Part shown: piece after piece, positions 13,601 to 25,919 of the stretch | Numbering within the stretch: the first letter of the stretch is position 1 | Layout of the letters: each line of letters starts with the position of its first letter | Source of the DNA: Amoebophrya sp. A120 | Taxonomy: Eukaryota; Sar; Dinophyceae; Syndiniales; Amoebophryaceae | Reading direction: 5' to 3' | Assembly (NCBI GenBank): GCA_905178155.1 | Contig: CAJINV010000002.1 | Span: forward strand, 9,435,412-9,499,411 | Length of the DNA stretch: 64,000 nt | Position numbers and translations under genes: made by a program | The notes under the pieces: generated by a model | The model's input: the letters and a program-made list of their open reading frames with translations, nothing else | Told to the model about the DNA's origin: nothing | Database searches by the model: none

Positions 13601-14367
13601 CCGAAATTTCTAGCACCGCGGTCTGCTACTTCCCCGCCATCTTCCCGCAGATCGCCGGTACGTGTTCCCTCGGCGAACTCCTCCACCAGTGGCAGCACGG
13701 TTTTCGTCAGACACTCGTAGGCCTGGGCGTCGCGTGGCAACGACGCGGCAACTTCGAGGCCGTCTGCCGGTGCTCCCTCGCTACCTTCTCGCCCGGCCGT
13801 CGTGCGACTCTCCGGTCGGACAGCGCAAGACTCATCGTCCTCGCCCGGGAAACGCAGCAGACTCGGCACCAGCCTCTCCCGCACGTAATCCTCATCCAAC
13901 ACCGCGTGCAAAGCGGCGAGCTGCTGCAACAATTTTCGGAAACAGATCGCCTCAACACCAAGAACATCACCCCCTCCTGAAACTGTGGCCAGCCTAGAAG
14001 AAGTACTAGCGCCACCTGTATGATTCTCGTGCTGCGCTCCAAAAATGGATCGCTGCAGGGCTCTGGCGAAGGTGGAACAAAATTTCTCGTCCGTGGTTGT
14101 CTGGATAGAAATGCAGTGCTCTAGCCAGGCCTGCAGCTCCGCGGTCGTCCAGTCGGTGTTTCGCCAAACCTCGTCCGCGAATTGCACTACCGTCTTGCCC
14201 GCTTCCTCTACTACACGAACCGCTGGGCCAGTAAAGACCTTTTTCAACACTGCTTCGATGTCAATGGCCGTCTTCAGTTCCACACAAAGCGAATGCCGCT
14301 CGCCCACCTGGAAGGTGACCGTCGATTGTGGTTGCCCGAGCGTCTCATCTTCATCTGGTGACGTCAT
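4678..14367 (-). CDS. Very large unrecognised protein, five exons, Q/S-rich C-terminal third
   Basis: Proposed exons are 14367-12851, 12648-9742, 9486-8572, 8374-7844 and 7681-4678, about 2,957 residues. All four introns have GT-AG ends, are 162-255 nt long and sit in phase 2, and the joins are in frame (for example TTG GA + G CTT gives QALELHGVNDIGEIF). The first ATG (14367, MTSPDEDETLGQ) is taken as start; an upstream exon cannot be excluded. Exons 1-4 encode Leu/Ala-rich helical sequence resembling a solenoid scaffold. Exon 5 has a coiled-coil-like stretch in its first 200 residues (LECKLENSERKLETKLGHLE), then about 750 residues rich in Gln, Ser, Gly and Asn, ending with a short ordered tail (PPIFWGRVSTAIADDIKQFL). 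Small in-frame repeats occur, such as a 21-bp duplication near 10265-10305 (ENNTAALHANTAALH). A regulatory or RNA-granule scaffold is possible but unproven. The last acceptor (7682) is the least certain boundary. Confidence 0.6.
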
Positions 14368-15352
14368 TCTGGTTGTTGGAGGCTTCTCGTGGTCCTCTTG
14401 TACTACCGGACTAGAAGTTGATTACTACGTCAAAGTGAAAATTTATTTTCAAAGCTGCCTCAGCTTTTCAACAATGGTTGCTCGAGAATACGTCGTCGCT
14501 GGCGGTCTCAAACTGACACTGAGTTGAAGCCGCACACATGAGGACACGACAAAAACCCTTTGAGGGCACCATGAATCTTTGAATTTATCGCTCGATCTTC
14601 TAAGACATGCCGTCGGTCCTCGTTCGCCCAGCAACATTTTCTTCACTAGATTTCCAACCCTGCACGTGCTCTGCTAGCACTACAGCACAAGAAAACATGT
14701 TTTGGCCCCCTGGCTGGTCCTCTCCATCGGTTTTTCATTGCTTCGTCACTTCTACCACTACCACTTCTATTCGTTCCCCCTTTTCACAGCGTCGCACTCT
14801 GCATCTGCTGTGGTAGAAGACATGGATGCAGGTACTTTATGAATCTTGGTAGTGGTTTCACCTACCACGACTATTGGAGCGAGCTGCAAGAGCGGGGCTG
14901 CGACAAAATGCCACGATTTGATCGGCATCAAACAGCAGCAGAACATTGAAAGTCCGGAAGCACAGAACAGACAACGCCGGCGCTGCGACTCTCTAGCTTG
15001 CCGCTTCTAGGACGAGAAGGTTGGCGCTACAGATTGAACAATGAACCACTACTTGATGTCCTCGTAGTTTTGACCACCTGTGCAGCACACAAGGCCAGGG
15101 CTTGCCTCTACCGCCTGAAATTGTTGAGAGGAAAGGTATCTCCTAACGCTGCCAGGGCAAAAAAGATCCAAGTAGTGGAAGACAAAGAGCAAGAACCTCC
15201 GTGGTTGTGCTGTATTAGTGCTCGGGACCGGGAGGAGGAGGACACGACTACTTAGCATAACATTCCACGGTGTTTGACATATGTCGTTGACTTTCGTTAG
15301 ATGTAGTGGGAAATATTAGTTCTCCACACGACCACATTCTTCTACGTCCGGG
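14368..15352. other. Intergenic stretch, no supported gene
   Basis: Presumed 5' flank of the five-exon gene and 3' flank of the next minus-strand gene. Short ORFs on both strands show no domains. No repeats or RNA genes seen. Confidence 0.35.
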
Positions 15353-18300
15353 TCAAACAACCCGCCTAGCAGCACCTGTGGGTTTATTCAAAAAATGCCG
15401 CAGGTAGGTGCGCGCCCGCCGTGCGGCTCCCAGAATGCTCTCCTCCTGGATTTGAAATCGGTCAGGGAGCCCGCCAGACGTCTCGATATTACTTGTCTGC
15501 ACCAGTGGTCCGGTGCCAGAGGTCCTCGTTGCATGCTGTTCTCCACTTCTCGTGTAGTAGCGGGCTAGGACTCTATCCAGGAGGTCCAGTTGCCGTGGCG
15601 GTGCCGGTTTCAGAAGGTCGTTGTGCAGGCAGAGCAGACCAGCACAGCTCCCAGGGTCGTGCGTGTGAAGCCCAAGGTGGCCAGCCACTTGTGATCCCCC
15701 GGGAAGCGGCGGGGGGTCGTAAAAGACCCGCTCGTCATCGTACACACGAGTTCGGTCGCTGCCGCCGGTCTATCAACATATAAAGCGCCCTCACTTTTCC
15801 AATGCGCCAGCGTCTGTGTTCTTCATTGTGCGACTTCTGTACCGACAGACCTGACGCCGTGCAGCAACATGCCTTATCAGCAACGTCGCAACAGGCCTTC
15901 GCCGCACAATAAAATGCGAGGCTCTACAAACCACTTGCGTAATTTTTTTTATTATCTATGCGTCGCATCATCACGTCAAGCAAGACATCAAAACATCTCG
16001 TCCATGTTGTACGTAACCTTTTATTTGCAAGACAAACATCTCGGAAATGGTTCGGGCAACTCTCACCGCTTGGGTACGACCAGCAAACAGTTCTCTAGGC
16101 TGTCCGTGCCCTATCAAAAGGAAAAATCCCCCCTCAGCATATCATGATGCTGATTTGTGGTCACAAATCATCTTTGTCTTGCCTATAGCGCTAGGAGCCA
16201 TGTGGCGCATTCCAAAGCCAATCTGTCATGCGCTTTCGGCTACTGCAAACCTGTTTTCCATGCGTAGTTGCTAGCCTTCTGCATACCCAAACAGGCTCAG
16301 AAATTGCCGCCAAGCACTTTCTGCAAGACCTGATTTGTGTACTCAAATCCAGCATCCGAAACTTCGTTTTGATATGGGGTGGGGGGATATTTCCTCGCAA
16401 TATGCCCAGCAGCCAACCCAGGTGGTACACCGCAATCAGCGACAACGAGAGCCCGCGCACCGTGCGCTTTTCGTAAGGAAGCGAAGCCAAAAGATCCACG
16501 ACGTCCCGGACTAGCTCGATTGCCTGCTCGCCGAAGGTAGGCACCCGGGAAAGCCTATGCAAAACAAACGCAAACCCAAACCCATGCATGACGAGGAGCG
16601 CATGTGAATTAAACAATGTCGTGATGCACGTCGGACGTTCTCGATGGTGATAGTACCAAAAGCAAATTATGTATGAGTTGTTGGCACCAGACGAAACGCA
16701 GATTGTACGTCCGTGCAGACTTGACACATCATGGTATAAACACAGTTGACACAGGACCGCGTCGTATGGAAATGCAAGAGAAGATGAAGAGACACTACAA
16801 ATTATGCCAGATTAAAGTCGCGCAACTGCATGGCATGGACTGCCTCTTTTTATTTCTCCTGGATAAAGCAGCTCCAGTAGCTCTGCCAGCTGCTCGAATC
16901 GTGCCTGTACTTATCCCACGTAAAAACATCCCCACCAGACTGAACGTCTTCCCGTGAAGGGAAATCGAAACGACCATCCCTGAATGCATACATTGGATAA
17001 TGAAGTTACATGTAGTAGGGTACAAAAAATGCATTCAAGGCCGTAATTCTTGTGCCAATCATGCGGCTCCGAAGATTGATGTGACTCGAACAACCGAGGA
17101 CGCCTGTGCAACGACCATGACTTGACACGAGAGGAAACTGGCGGAATCTATCGTGTTTGATGCATTGACAGAGCCTACCGTCGGACTAAGTACGCAGTTA
17201 CAGGGTGGGGACGCTACTTTCCGAGAGGATAGCAGCTGCAGAGACTTCAGCTGCGCACGGAACCGAGGCGCTAGTTTTTTGTGAAACAGCATCCTGTGTA
17301 AAAGCTTCCCAGCCGCATAATGATAATCAAGCTGATAGAGACTTGCTACAAAAATAAATCAAGCGGTCCTGGTAGCCCCGCGCCGCTCGCAATCGCAATG
17401 CACCATTGGGCCGCTGGTGCTTCGCTCGTCTAGCCACATCATAAATCGACCACCTCATGATACTCTCCTATCCAGGTCTATCAGAGCATCCTCGCACACT
17501 TCGTCGAAATGTGCGAGGATGCATCTGCACGAAAATCTTCCACCAAGTGGCACTGCCCAGGAGGTGCAGTAAACTATCGCTATCCACGTAGACTTCTTCG
17601 CTGCCAAGAATTTTTGGGCCAGGTCGGTGGTATTTTTCACACAGGATAAACAGTAGTGTGTCGAACTTCCGCGCCTCCAGCTGCTGCAGGGTGCGTAGCA
17701 AGCGTAGCATGTCCGGAAACGGTAGTTGCCCGAGTCCGTGCGTTGTCAGGTGTGCGGTAACCTTGTCCAGCGCCGCGGCCACCGACATCTTTGCTTGACG
17801 ATCTTGATGTTTTTCGTCTTCTTTGGCATGCTGCTCCGACAATGGAAGAGCAGCTTCTCCGACGTATCGTGAGGCAAAATTTTCTCGCGCCCCACCCGCT
17901 AATATTTGTCTAGAACATTCTGCACCGAGCCCGCCGCTAGTTCTTTCCCCAGCCTATGCACTACAAATCATTTTTCCAGGTCTGGACACGAAGTCGATGA
18001 AATTATGTTCACACGAAAATATCTAACGCCTGAGGAAACGTGTGAATAACGAGCCGCAAGAAGAAAAGGTCAAATTACTAAAAGTGCATATTGATCTGCT
18101 GGCATGCAGTGCGAACTTCTTAGTATTTTGTGAAAGGGACAGGGTCCGTAAGTATGACAAATGTCAGCAATTCTCCGCACCCAGGATAATTTTTTGCAGT
18201 TAGTACGGCATCCGGCGGCGTAACATGTTTGGCTGCACCTTGCAGCTTCTGCTTCTTCGCTTGCGCGTGCGAGTCACCCGCCGCCGCACCGCCGAAAGCC

Positions 18301-21300
18301 ACCAGGTTAGCTCGTTTGTTTTTGTACGGCCCTGGTGCGCCAGACTTCATCTCCTCGTCCGCTACTGGTGTCACTGGGCTTTTTTCGTTTTTCTTCCCGT
18401 TGGTGGGGTTCTTCCGTAATGTCCCCTCGTTCTCATTCGGCCTTTCGCGGCGCACAACTCCGAGGCTCCCGGCCTCTGGTTCGCCTTCGCCGTCACATCG
18501 CAGAAAATCCGCGCAGGAGGTCGACGGCGGCGCCGTCGGCCGATCGCACTCCGCGTCGAGTCGCTCTTCCAAAAAAGTTACCTTTCTCATGTCGAATGTG
18601 GTCGAGGCTTCGTTGGCTCAAATACTATGTGTAAAAATTCACCCGCCCCATAATTGTCAGTCAACATCAGAAGACCTCCTCTGCTACACATATAAAGTAG
18701 CCATGTAGCTTGTGCGCGACAGAGTTTTGCCCCGGTCGATCCGTTGTTGGATATCATGGCCGCATAATCATCCTGTACACAAAATAGAAAGATATGGAAG
18801 TGCTTCTTCGTCTCATGGGGAGTTGCATTCCACAATGACTTGCTGTTGATACACACGCCATGGGCATCCACATGGACATGACCGGGCTGCATTACAACTC
18901 TAGGATGAAGACGGGTACCATTTTCCACAGGATATCGAAAGTGGGCAGCGTAATGGCACGTGCGGGCGTGGGACTCCATATAAAATGCAAACCTGCCTCA
19001 GTCTGCTAGTATGAATATTATGCGTCAGATTTGTAGTCTTGCATGACTACCATAAGGTGTCCCCTGCTTCGTGTCAAGTTGGGAGGACGTTTTTCATAGA
19101 CCACCAGGATGGCCATTGCAATTACCTTGCAGAAAGTGTGATGCTACGTCATGCATTGCAGACCTCCTGGTCATGTGGCATAGACAAGCTGCAGGACAAT
19201 CTTCTGCAGTCTTCCAGAGCAAGCATATTTGCGTTTGATTTTGATACTCCAAGAGGCGTAGCAAATCGGGCACGGCGAATTCGTGCAATCGCGTCGCCGC
19301 TTCAGTAAGAATAACGGTTGCCACACTGTCGGGTTTATGCATAGGCAAATTTGTCAAGCATCTGGCCTGCATTGCGAATTTCAAATGGTACGGCATAGTA
19401 CGAAGCTTGCGCATTGCAGGTCAGTGTAGTTGTGTATGAAAACAAATGCAAAATGAAAATGCACCCGGGGCGGGGGCCCAATACAGATTATATCTATGAG
19501 AATATGTGACGCATGAAGCGAATGAGCGCCACATAGATTCACGTGTAGGAACGCGATTTCTGACCCGAGTTGTTCCGCATCGTGTTTCTTCTTGTAGCGT
19601 TGACAGATATTTGCTGTTCATAGTGCTGGATGCGAAGCAGCGACAGACACTCCAGCGCGCGCGCGAGCTCCGGAGGCGACAGCTCGTGGCAGTCCTCGCT
19701 CAGAATGGCCACTATGGAGGCGGCACGTGGCACATCGTCAGAATCAGAAAAATTCAATTACATACAATTACAGCGAGCGCATGCCTTCAGAAGCTTATCA
19801 TCCATCGGGCAACCCTGCCTTCCATGCAACAATGGCACTGGAAATGGAGCACTTCAAGCACTGCAAATTCTTTCTTCCCTCCTGCCGATGTCCCACCTGA
19901 CACTTCCGTAGCCAAGATCTCGCAATTATGCAGCCTCAGAAATCCGCAACTACACGTCAGGGAAAGTCGAACAGCGAACGCGCGAGGCGAGCAAGCACTT
20001 TTATACCGGTTTTCGCTTTTCTCCAAGGCTTGCGTAGTTTTTCAGAGATTCTAGATCGCATGCAAGCCGTCCTGACGGCAGTTTCCTCCTTATCAACTTG
20101 TGATTTCCGGTCGTGTGTAGCTAAAAAAGCAGGGGTTGTAGTAATGACGAAGGCTCACGTCGTCGCAAGTACTCAACTCTAAAGGATGTATAAAGTTTGA
20201 GCTTTGTCATATGTTGGACATCGTACGAAGCGATCCTCATATCTGCATCTGTGCATAAGCAGTCCAACTCTAAACATCAATATCAAATGGCTGCCTGCCG
20301 CCGGCACGGTCACGCAATGAAATAACGAAGTTCATACCTAAGTCCGTCAATGATCAAGTAGGTCGTTCCTGCCCGACCTCACCCCCGGTGTTATTCAGCG
20401 GAAAGGCTTCGCGTGTCATACCGCCAGACCGTGTACCGGGCGGAAAGAGCAGGAGCATCGCACGAAAGATCGTCCGAATGGTAAGCATTTCTATCCGACA
20501 CCGTTGATGCTGTCGTCGAGGAATGTATGGACACCGTTGATGCTGTCGTAGAGGAATGTATTGTTTCTGCCCGGAAATCGCCTTCGGACGTTGAAACTCG
20601 CGGGGGAAACGGTGCACTGCCTAGTCCTGCTTGAAGAGTACTAGGTGCTGGTTGTTTTTGGCTTCGCCCCGGCACCACCAGCAGCCGGCTTCTCTGCAGC
20701 ACCACGTAAGCTTGCAAGACCGCGACGCCGTCCTTGGCACTCCACGCACCGAGCAAGCCTCGCCCCAGCAGCCAATGCTGCTCCAGTGTCTCAACCAACT
20801 CCACGTCCACGTAGCGCAACCGACTAAACGCGATCTATCCTGCGTGAAAACGTACCTCCCCCCGAGTTCTTCCCAGGCACACTTCTTTGCTTGCTCATTG
20901 AGCTAGAATTTCACGCGGATCCCATGTTGTTGATGCCAAGCATTTATTACGGGAATCAGCTGCCACATATTACATACCGCGTTTTTCTGATACGGGGTTT
21001 AAGAAGTAGAGGTTTTTACACAAGATACGATCAGCAATTTCTTCACAGCAGAAGCGGTAAGCGTAGCATCAGAACATCGATCGGCGGCGCTGCCCTGAAG
21101 CTCCAGTTGACATTTAATCGCGTGCGAGCAGGCCCGGAACAGTGTGAAGTCGCAAATCCCAATGAAGACAAAAAGCCCCATCAGTAATTTATTACCCTTT
21201 GCAGAAACGTGTGTCGCAGGAGCACCCGAGGAAAAACCTCTACCTCCTGCGATCGAATCTTGCCCATAATACATTTTTTGCTTTTCGCATGTTGACAGAC

Positions 21301-22335
21301 TTCTTCTAAAGCAATGCTGTATTATTGCAGGAATACAAAAGGGTACATACAGATGATCAATCTTTTTTCTCCGAATAATCTGCGCGGTTCGGGACGATGA
21401 TGTACCAAATGTATGGTCCTCTTCGGAAGCGAACCGCTCCGCAGTAGACCATGTGCTTGAAGATGCTGTGTGTATGCATTGCAAAAAGCCTCGGTCGAAA
21501 AGTCATGAATTTGTACTTCTCATTCGGGATCACGCAAAAATGTCTCTTGGATGAGAAGCAGAAGCTTCTCACTTTCCGGTACTTTCCTTTCCCAAAGAAG
21601 GCTCTATTAAACATGCGGGAGGACAGACATCACGGAAGAAATGTGAAAAAAAGCCTGCGGTGCTATGGTGGAATGCATTTGGTAACTAATATTCAAAAAC
21701 GGCATGACAAACTGTTACAGTATTCCAGACTTAGGTGCCAGCTATTTGCGGTCGGTAGCGTATGCCGGGGATGGTTTGTTTACCACCAACGCTTCCGCAG
21801 CCGCAAATGCCGCTAGCAGGTCGGCTATCTGCGTAACAGCCAGGGTGGGCAGCACCTGTGTCGTCTTGTCGGCCAAAGCGCGCCAGAAGTCCCAGTCCTC
21901 CACGCCCTCCCGCAGGGCCCGCTTTGCGTTACGCGCCAGGCTCTCCCCTAGGGACTGACTGCGGTTTGTTATTGTCCCTCGATTGGCATCACTAGCACTA
22001 GCATTCTCCGTCCTGCATGTTGCCTGTAGTGCAACGCTCGATGCGGCGCCGCTGAATGCCCTTCGGTGTTGCGCACAGGTCTCCCACGACACGGGACGAC
22101 CACTCCAGCGCCTGCTAAAAATCCCGTTCCCTGCCACAGAGGCTGTAGCGCCAAACCCAATGATCTTTATTCGGTTTCTTGCTGCGGAAACGGCATATCT
22201 ATACACCCCGGGAGGCTTCCGCAGTACGTCTGTCTTCATAGTGCGTGCCAGCGAAACGCATTCTGGCCGCTTTACACAGCAGGACCAACGCCGCGTAGCA
22301 GGAGCCGCGTAGTATGGAAATAGCTCCGGCCGCAT
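15353..22335 (-). CDS. Candidate multi-exon helical-repeat protein (HPR/FASTK-RAP-like), exon limits uncertain
   Basis: A chain of short minus-strand coding islands shares a motif of the type LSPPELARALECLSLL. It appears near 21800 (LPTLAVTQIADLLAAFAAAE), 20750 (SAKDGVAVLQAYVVLQ), 19680 (LSPPELARALECLSLL), 19270 (AVPDLLRLLEYQNQ), 17740 (LPFPDMLRLLRTLQQL) and 16480 (TFGEQAIELVRDVVDLLASL). Such paired helices are typical of the helical-repeat RNA-binding families expanded in alveolate mitochondria; that link is inference. The first exon starts at ATG 22335 and is rich in Arg, Ser and Ala, compatible with a mitochondrial presequence. A disordered exon lies near 18590-18180, and a possible last exon at 15745-15353 lacks a recognisable RAP domain. 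The island near 16480 is interrupted by an introner element; removing it gives a continuation followed by a GTGAGA donor. It could be two adjacent genes. Confidence 0.38.
16112..16402. mobile_element. Introner-like element, family 1 (291 bp)
   Basis: The left end TATCAAAAGGAAAAATCCCC and the right end complement TATTGCGAGGAAATATCCCC form imperfect terminal inverted repeats. The 5-bp repeat TGCCC flanks both sides (16107-16111, 16403-16407). It interrupts a minus-strand coding island after the residues GWLLG. Excision with one repeat copy continues the frame to a GT donor about 50 nt on. No GT-AG placement is possible. It has internal near-matches to the shared word (CTGTCATGC, TTGTCTTGC) but no exact copy. 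Confidence 0.75.
20497..20562. repeat. Tandem 33-bp duplication
   Basis: Two copies of a 33-bp unit beginning GACACCGTTGATGCTGTCGT with one mismatch. The length is a multiple of three, so an open frame is kept on the minus strand (HSSTTASTVS twice). Confidence 0.8.
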
Positions 22336-22741
22336 GTCGAAGGCCAGCGCTGGCCCGGCAGAAGCAGTTGTCAGATATGCTGCATTTTCGTACCGACCCA
22401 GACCGCTATTAAGTTTCGCACTTCCTTCTCAGACGGGAAGTCCGTCAGTGTCACATACCAGTACTCAATAGAAAAGGTTGCCTACTTACAAGAACACGCC
22501 CACCGAAATTATTTGTGCTTGTCTTAAGATCATTGGTCAACAGTAATGCTCCATCAAGATCAACCACTACTTGCTCATTACAATGATGAACTGTGACCCT
22601 ATCACCTTCACGATCAAAAATACCCACTTGGTGAAATTGCGATCTCTTTTGCAGCTGTTGCTGTAGGAGCGAAATTCGAGGCGTAAATTAAAAGAGAAAC
22701 AGCACATCAACCCGCCATAAAAACAATAAAACTGGATCAAC

Positions 22742-23062
22742 TCAACAAGGTGAATTTGGGGAACCCAGATCCTCATGAACTTCCAGTTCCAGCTTGCGTC
22801 CTCGGCACACAACTGATAGATGCAGCCCTCCAGTCACATCACCAGCATTGCTATCTTTCGATATACAAAAAAAGCGCTGCGGTGACCTTTTCCGCCACCG
22901 AGAACTCTCTTCGATGTCGGCTTCAAAAGTAAAGGCGGAAGTGCGAAGCCTTCTATCAAAATCAATTTCGCGAATATTATCAAGAGGAGAAAACTTCGCG
23001 CCTCTATGATCCGTACACGTGTGTGGATAAAACAGTCTTCTATTCCAGTACTTTGCGCCCAT
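22742..23062 (-). CDS. Possible isolated coding exon, unrecognised
   Basis: A minus-strand open frame including IREIDFDRRLRTSAFTFEAD and GGLHLSVVCRGRKLELEVHE. The composition is protein-like, but I see no homology and no convincing splice partners. It may be an exon of a poorly resolved gene between 22.4 and 23.1 kb, or chance. Confidence 0.2.
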   Translation of the reverse strand: MGAKYWNRRLFYPHTCTDHRGAKFSPLDNIREIDFDRRLRTSAFTFEADIEESSRWRKRSPQRFFCISKDSNAGDVTGGLHLSVVCRGRKLELEVHEDLGSPNSPC

Positions 23063-23389
23063 CGGGAATGTTCGTTACAGAGCAAGTCCGCTACTGCTCA
23101 TTGAAAATCCATCGTCGGCCTTCCTTCATCTTCTCTCGGAGCACTTGCGCTTTAATCATGCAGCTCTAGTAGTTTCTTAGTGCGATGCTGTAGCTCTACT
23201 TGACAATAAGAACAAATGCTTCAACGTTAGCTGCGCGCACGGGTGCCGATGGTTGTTACGTGAGTGCATGGCCCGATCAGAAAAAAAAAATCCATGGAAT
23301 AGCGAAACTGATGCGCATCCAGATGCTCTTCTATGTTACTAGGCTGGGCTACAGCCTACAACTTATGAGGATTACCTGGATCGTGGATG

Positions 23390-23705
23390 GGGTACAACAA
23401 GAAAAAAAATCGAAAACAAAAAATTCCCGCCGAGTCACAGATGTCCGAACGCAGCCCGTTTCCGCTGTGGTCGGACGCCAGTGCGTCGCTCGTTCACAGC
23501 CAAAAAAAATAAAAAAAGAAGAAAAAAAAAAGGACGAGGGCGAAAAAAAGCAAAAAGGAAAACCAAAACGCAAAAAAGCAAAAGGATAAAAAAAAAATAA
23601 AAGCGGGAAAAGGAGGCGAAGAAAAAAAAGGAAGAGACTAAGCAGAAAAGAAAGCAAGAAAAAAAAAGGCAAGCGCAAAATAACAATAAAAAAAAAGAAA
23701 AATGC
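23390..23705. repeat. Long purine-rich (A/G) tract
   Basis: About 300 bp in which the plus strand is overwhelmingly A and G from about 23500 onward, broken by few pyrimidines. ORFs through it are Lys/Glu- or Phe/Leu-rich low complexity and are not called as genes. Confidence 0.7.
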
Positions 23706-24404
23706 GCGCGCGCCTCTGAAGGTGAGCGAAAAAACCCTCCGCGCCCTGTTAGGCAAGTCCTAACATGGGGTTGCTTCTGCAGTAGCGGGGATCACGCCTG
23801 CGCCCCCAGTGGCGTTTCACCGCCCGCTTCAGCAATGACCGGAGTTTGCCGCTGGCGTCACCTCTTGCCACTGATATTCAAGAACAAGCGCCAGCGCCTC
23901 CGCGTCCATGGCTCAAGTCCTAACCTCGGACCCAACCACCCGGCAGAGCCTTCGCCCCCGGCGGCTACCAGGTGCAGGCGTCGAGCTGGGTTACGAAACA
24001 ACCGGCCAGAGCCTGAGCACGACGCACTGGCGCCCCGCGGGTATGCGAAATTCCCCAAGCAGCGCCGTGCTTCACCACGAAAAGAAAAACGAAAAACGAA
24101 ACAGCTTGCAAATCGTTCACAAAAGGCGAAAGCGATGGGCCTTCTTGCTTTGGAGTGAAGCTGTTGCTGAATGGGAAGGGTGTCCGCACGGAAAAGTCCC
24201 CTTAAAGATGTAGCCCTGCTAGTACAGCACGCGCCCACTCTCACATGCGCGCACGGAAAAGCAGGCGGGCTGGAACTCGAACTACTATGAGAAGCGAGCT
24301 ACTGAACTTCTAAGACTAAGCGCTAATCGAAACTGAACTTCTAAAGCAAGTGGGATTAATGGACCACTAGAACGAGAAGCACTCGAAAAACAAAAAAGCC
24401 CAGA

Positions 24405-24515
24405 GACGGAAACCAAAAAAAAAAACAAAAAAAAAAAAGGACAGCAGAAAACTAAAAAAAGGAAAAAAAAACAAAAAAAAAAAGGCAAACAGAAACTGGA
24501 AAAAAAGAAAAAAAG
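24405..24515. repeat. A-rich tract
   Basis: A second strand-asymmetric run of A with scattered G and C on the plus strand, about 700 bp from the first. It lies next to the 3' end of the following minus-strand gene. Confidence 0.65.
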
Positions 24516-24547
24516 CGCCGTTTTTCCCAGCGCGCAAGTAGAGCGGG

Positions 24548-25510
24548 TCAGTCTGCTGCAGCAAAAATAAATCCAAATATCACGAGGTAATGGAGACAGA
24601 ATCGCTTTAGTGAACGCATAATGATGCTGATGTAAGTACCTGCCCGCCAAAAACGCGACGCATTCCGCAGCAGAATGTAGACCCAGAGTCGGAGCACGCA
24701 GTCGAGGCGTTCTAGTGGCGTGTCCGCAGCTTCTGCCTTGCCTATCACAAAAGAAAAAATGGAAATGCTGACGAGGGGACAAAAAAAAGAGAAAAAAATA
24801 CATAATACGAAGGCAAATAAGAACACGGCGTCTCGTCATGCCTTGGCTCACTATTCCTTTTCGCTCACGCAAGGCGTCGATGTACTACTTACCCCCAGGA
24901 TTTCGCCGTAGCGGTTCGCTCCTCGGCCTTACACCGCCTGGCCCCGCCGCGCCCCGCCCCCCCCCCGCGATCGGGGCCCCGCCCGCCCCCTCCCCGCCGG
25001 GCCCCGCGACACCGGGCCCCGGTGTCTCGTTTTCAGAAGCGTCGCCACTTGGTGGAGGCTGGCGCACGAACTCACCCATGTATTCATCCAGAAAGTTCAT
25101 AGTGCCCTGGGAAAATTCAAGGGACTCTTGAATAGCAACGCGGAGTATGTTTCTCAAAAACTCCCAGTCCAGGTCCTGGTACGCTTCGCGCCTCTCGCTC
25201 TCATCAGCGAAAGCGTCTCCCGTGTCGTCAGCTTCCTTAAGCGCTTTGGCGAAGGTTTGGATCGTTTGGCGCTCCCGTGTTTTCGCGCTGGTTCCATATC
25301 GTTTGGCCAATTTCACACCGCGCGATTGGCTTTTTGAGTTTCGATATGGGATGTTCTTGTTCAAGTCTTCATCATCCCTACTTTCACCCGACATAGGGTA
25401 AAGGACATATCTACGATCTTCCATCTTCTCATACAGTATCATACAGAAACTATTCTCTGCCTCTCCAGCAATCGAACGCGTTCCCACTTCCTTGCGCTGC
25501 CGCTGCACTC
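24548..25510 (-). CDS. Unrecognised acidic/helical protein, at least three exons
   Basis: The main exon (about 25510-24893) encodes MEDRRYVLYPMSGESRDDED, a helical region (ERREAYQDLDWEFLRNIL) and a Gly/Pro/Ala-rich linker written in a C-run-rich stretch (24945-25025). It ends at a consensus donor GTAAGT. The next exon, 24741-24640 after acceptor TGATAG, joins in frame as NPGGKAEAADTPLERLDCVL and carries an amphipathic helix (LRLWVYILLRNASRFWR) before a GTACTTAC donor. A tiny last exon would add one or two residues and a stop at 24548. The 5' start is not resolved; the piece may be the 3' part of the neighbouring PAN-like gene. No known family. Confidence 0.5.
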
Positions 25511-25919
25511 CTGCCGTACATGCATAGTGCGGTGAAAAGAAATACAAGAAACGAAAGGAAGAAACTGAAATGATTTACTTAAATATGCATCAGCAAAACT
25601 GGTCGGCCCAGTCGCTTCTTCTATTAGCGAAAGATAAGACGTATGAATTCAGAGGCTCTTCTGTCTCATGGTGCATTATCGCTACGTGAGACCAAGTCTC
25701 GTGCGAGCAAAAAAAAACTTTACGTTGTAGTCGTTGGTTCACTCTAGGAGTTTGCGCCAAGCTAAACCAACCGAAACCGAGCAGTCAGTGGGGAGACACT
25801 GTCAGAAAAGAAGGCGTGATTCCATTTCATGCAAAAAGGCTGCCTCATGGGCGTCGGATATCGTTGCAGGACATGCGCACTGGTTCTCTTGACTGGAAGC
25901 ACGAGAATACTTTCAATGA

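Noticed and set aside
4678-14367. Assigning the giant protein to a CCR4-NOT scaffold, decapping-scaffold or nucleoporin family
   Set aside because: Helical N-terminal part and Q/S-rich C-terminus are compatible in outline, but no diagnostic motif of these families was visible.
23200-23756. Lys/Glu-rich plus-strand and Phe/Leu-rich minus-strand ORFs
   Set aside because: They are translations of the purine tract and are low complexity throughout.
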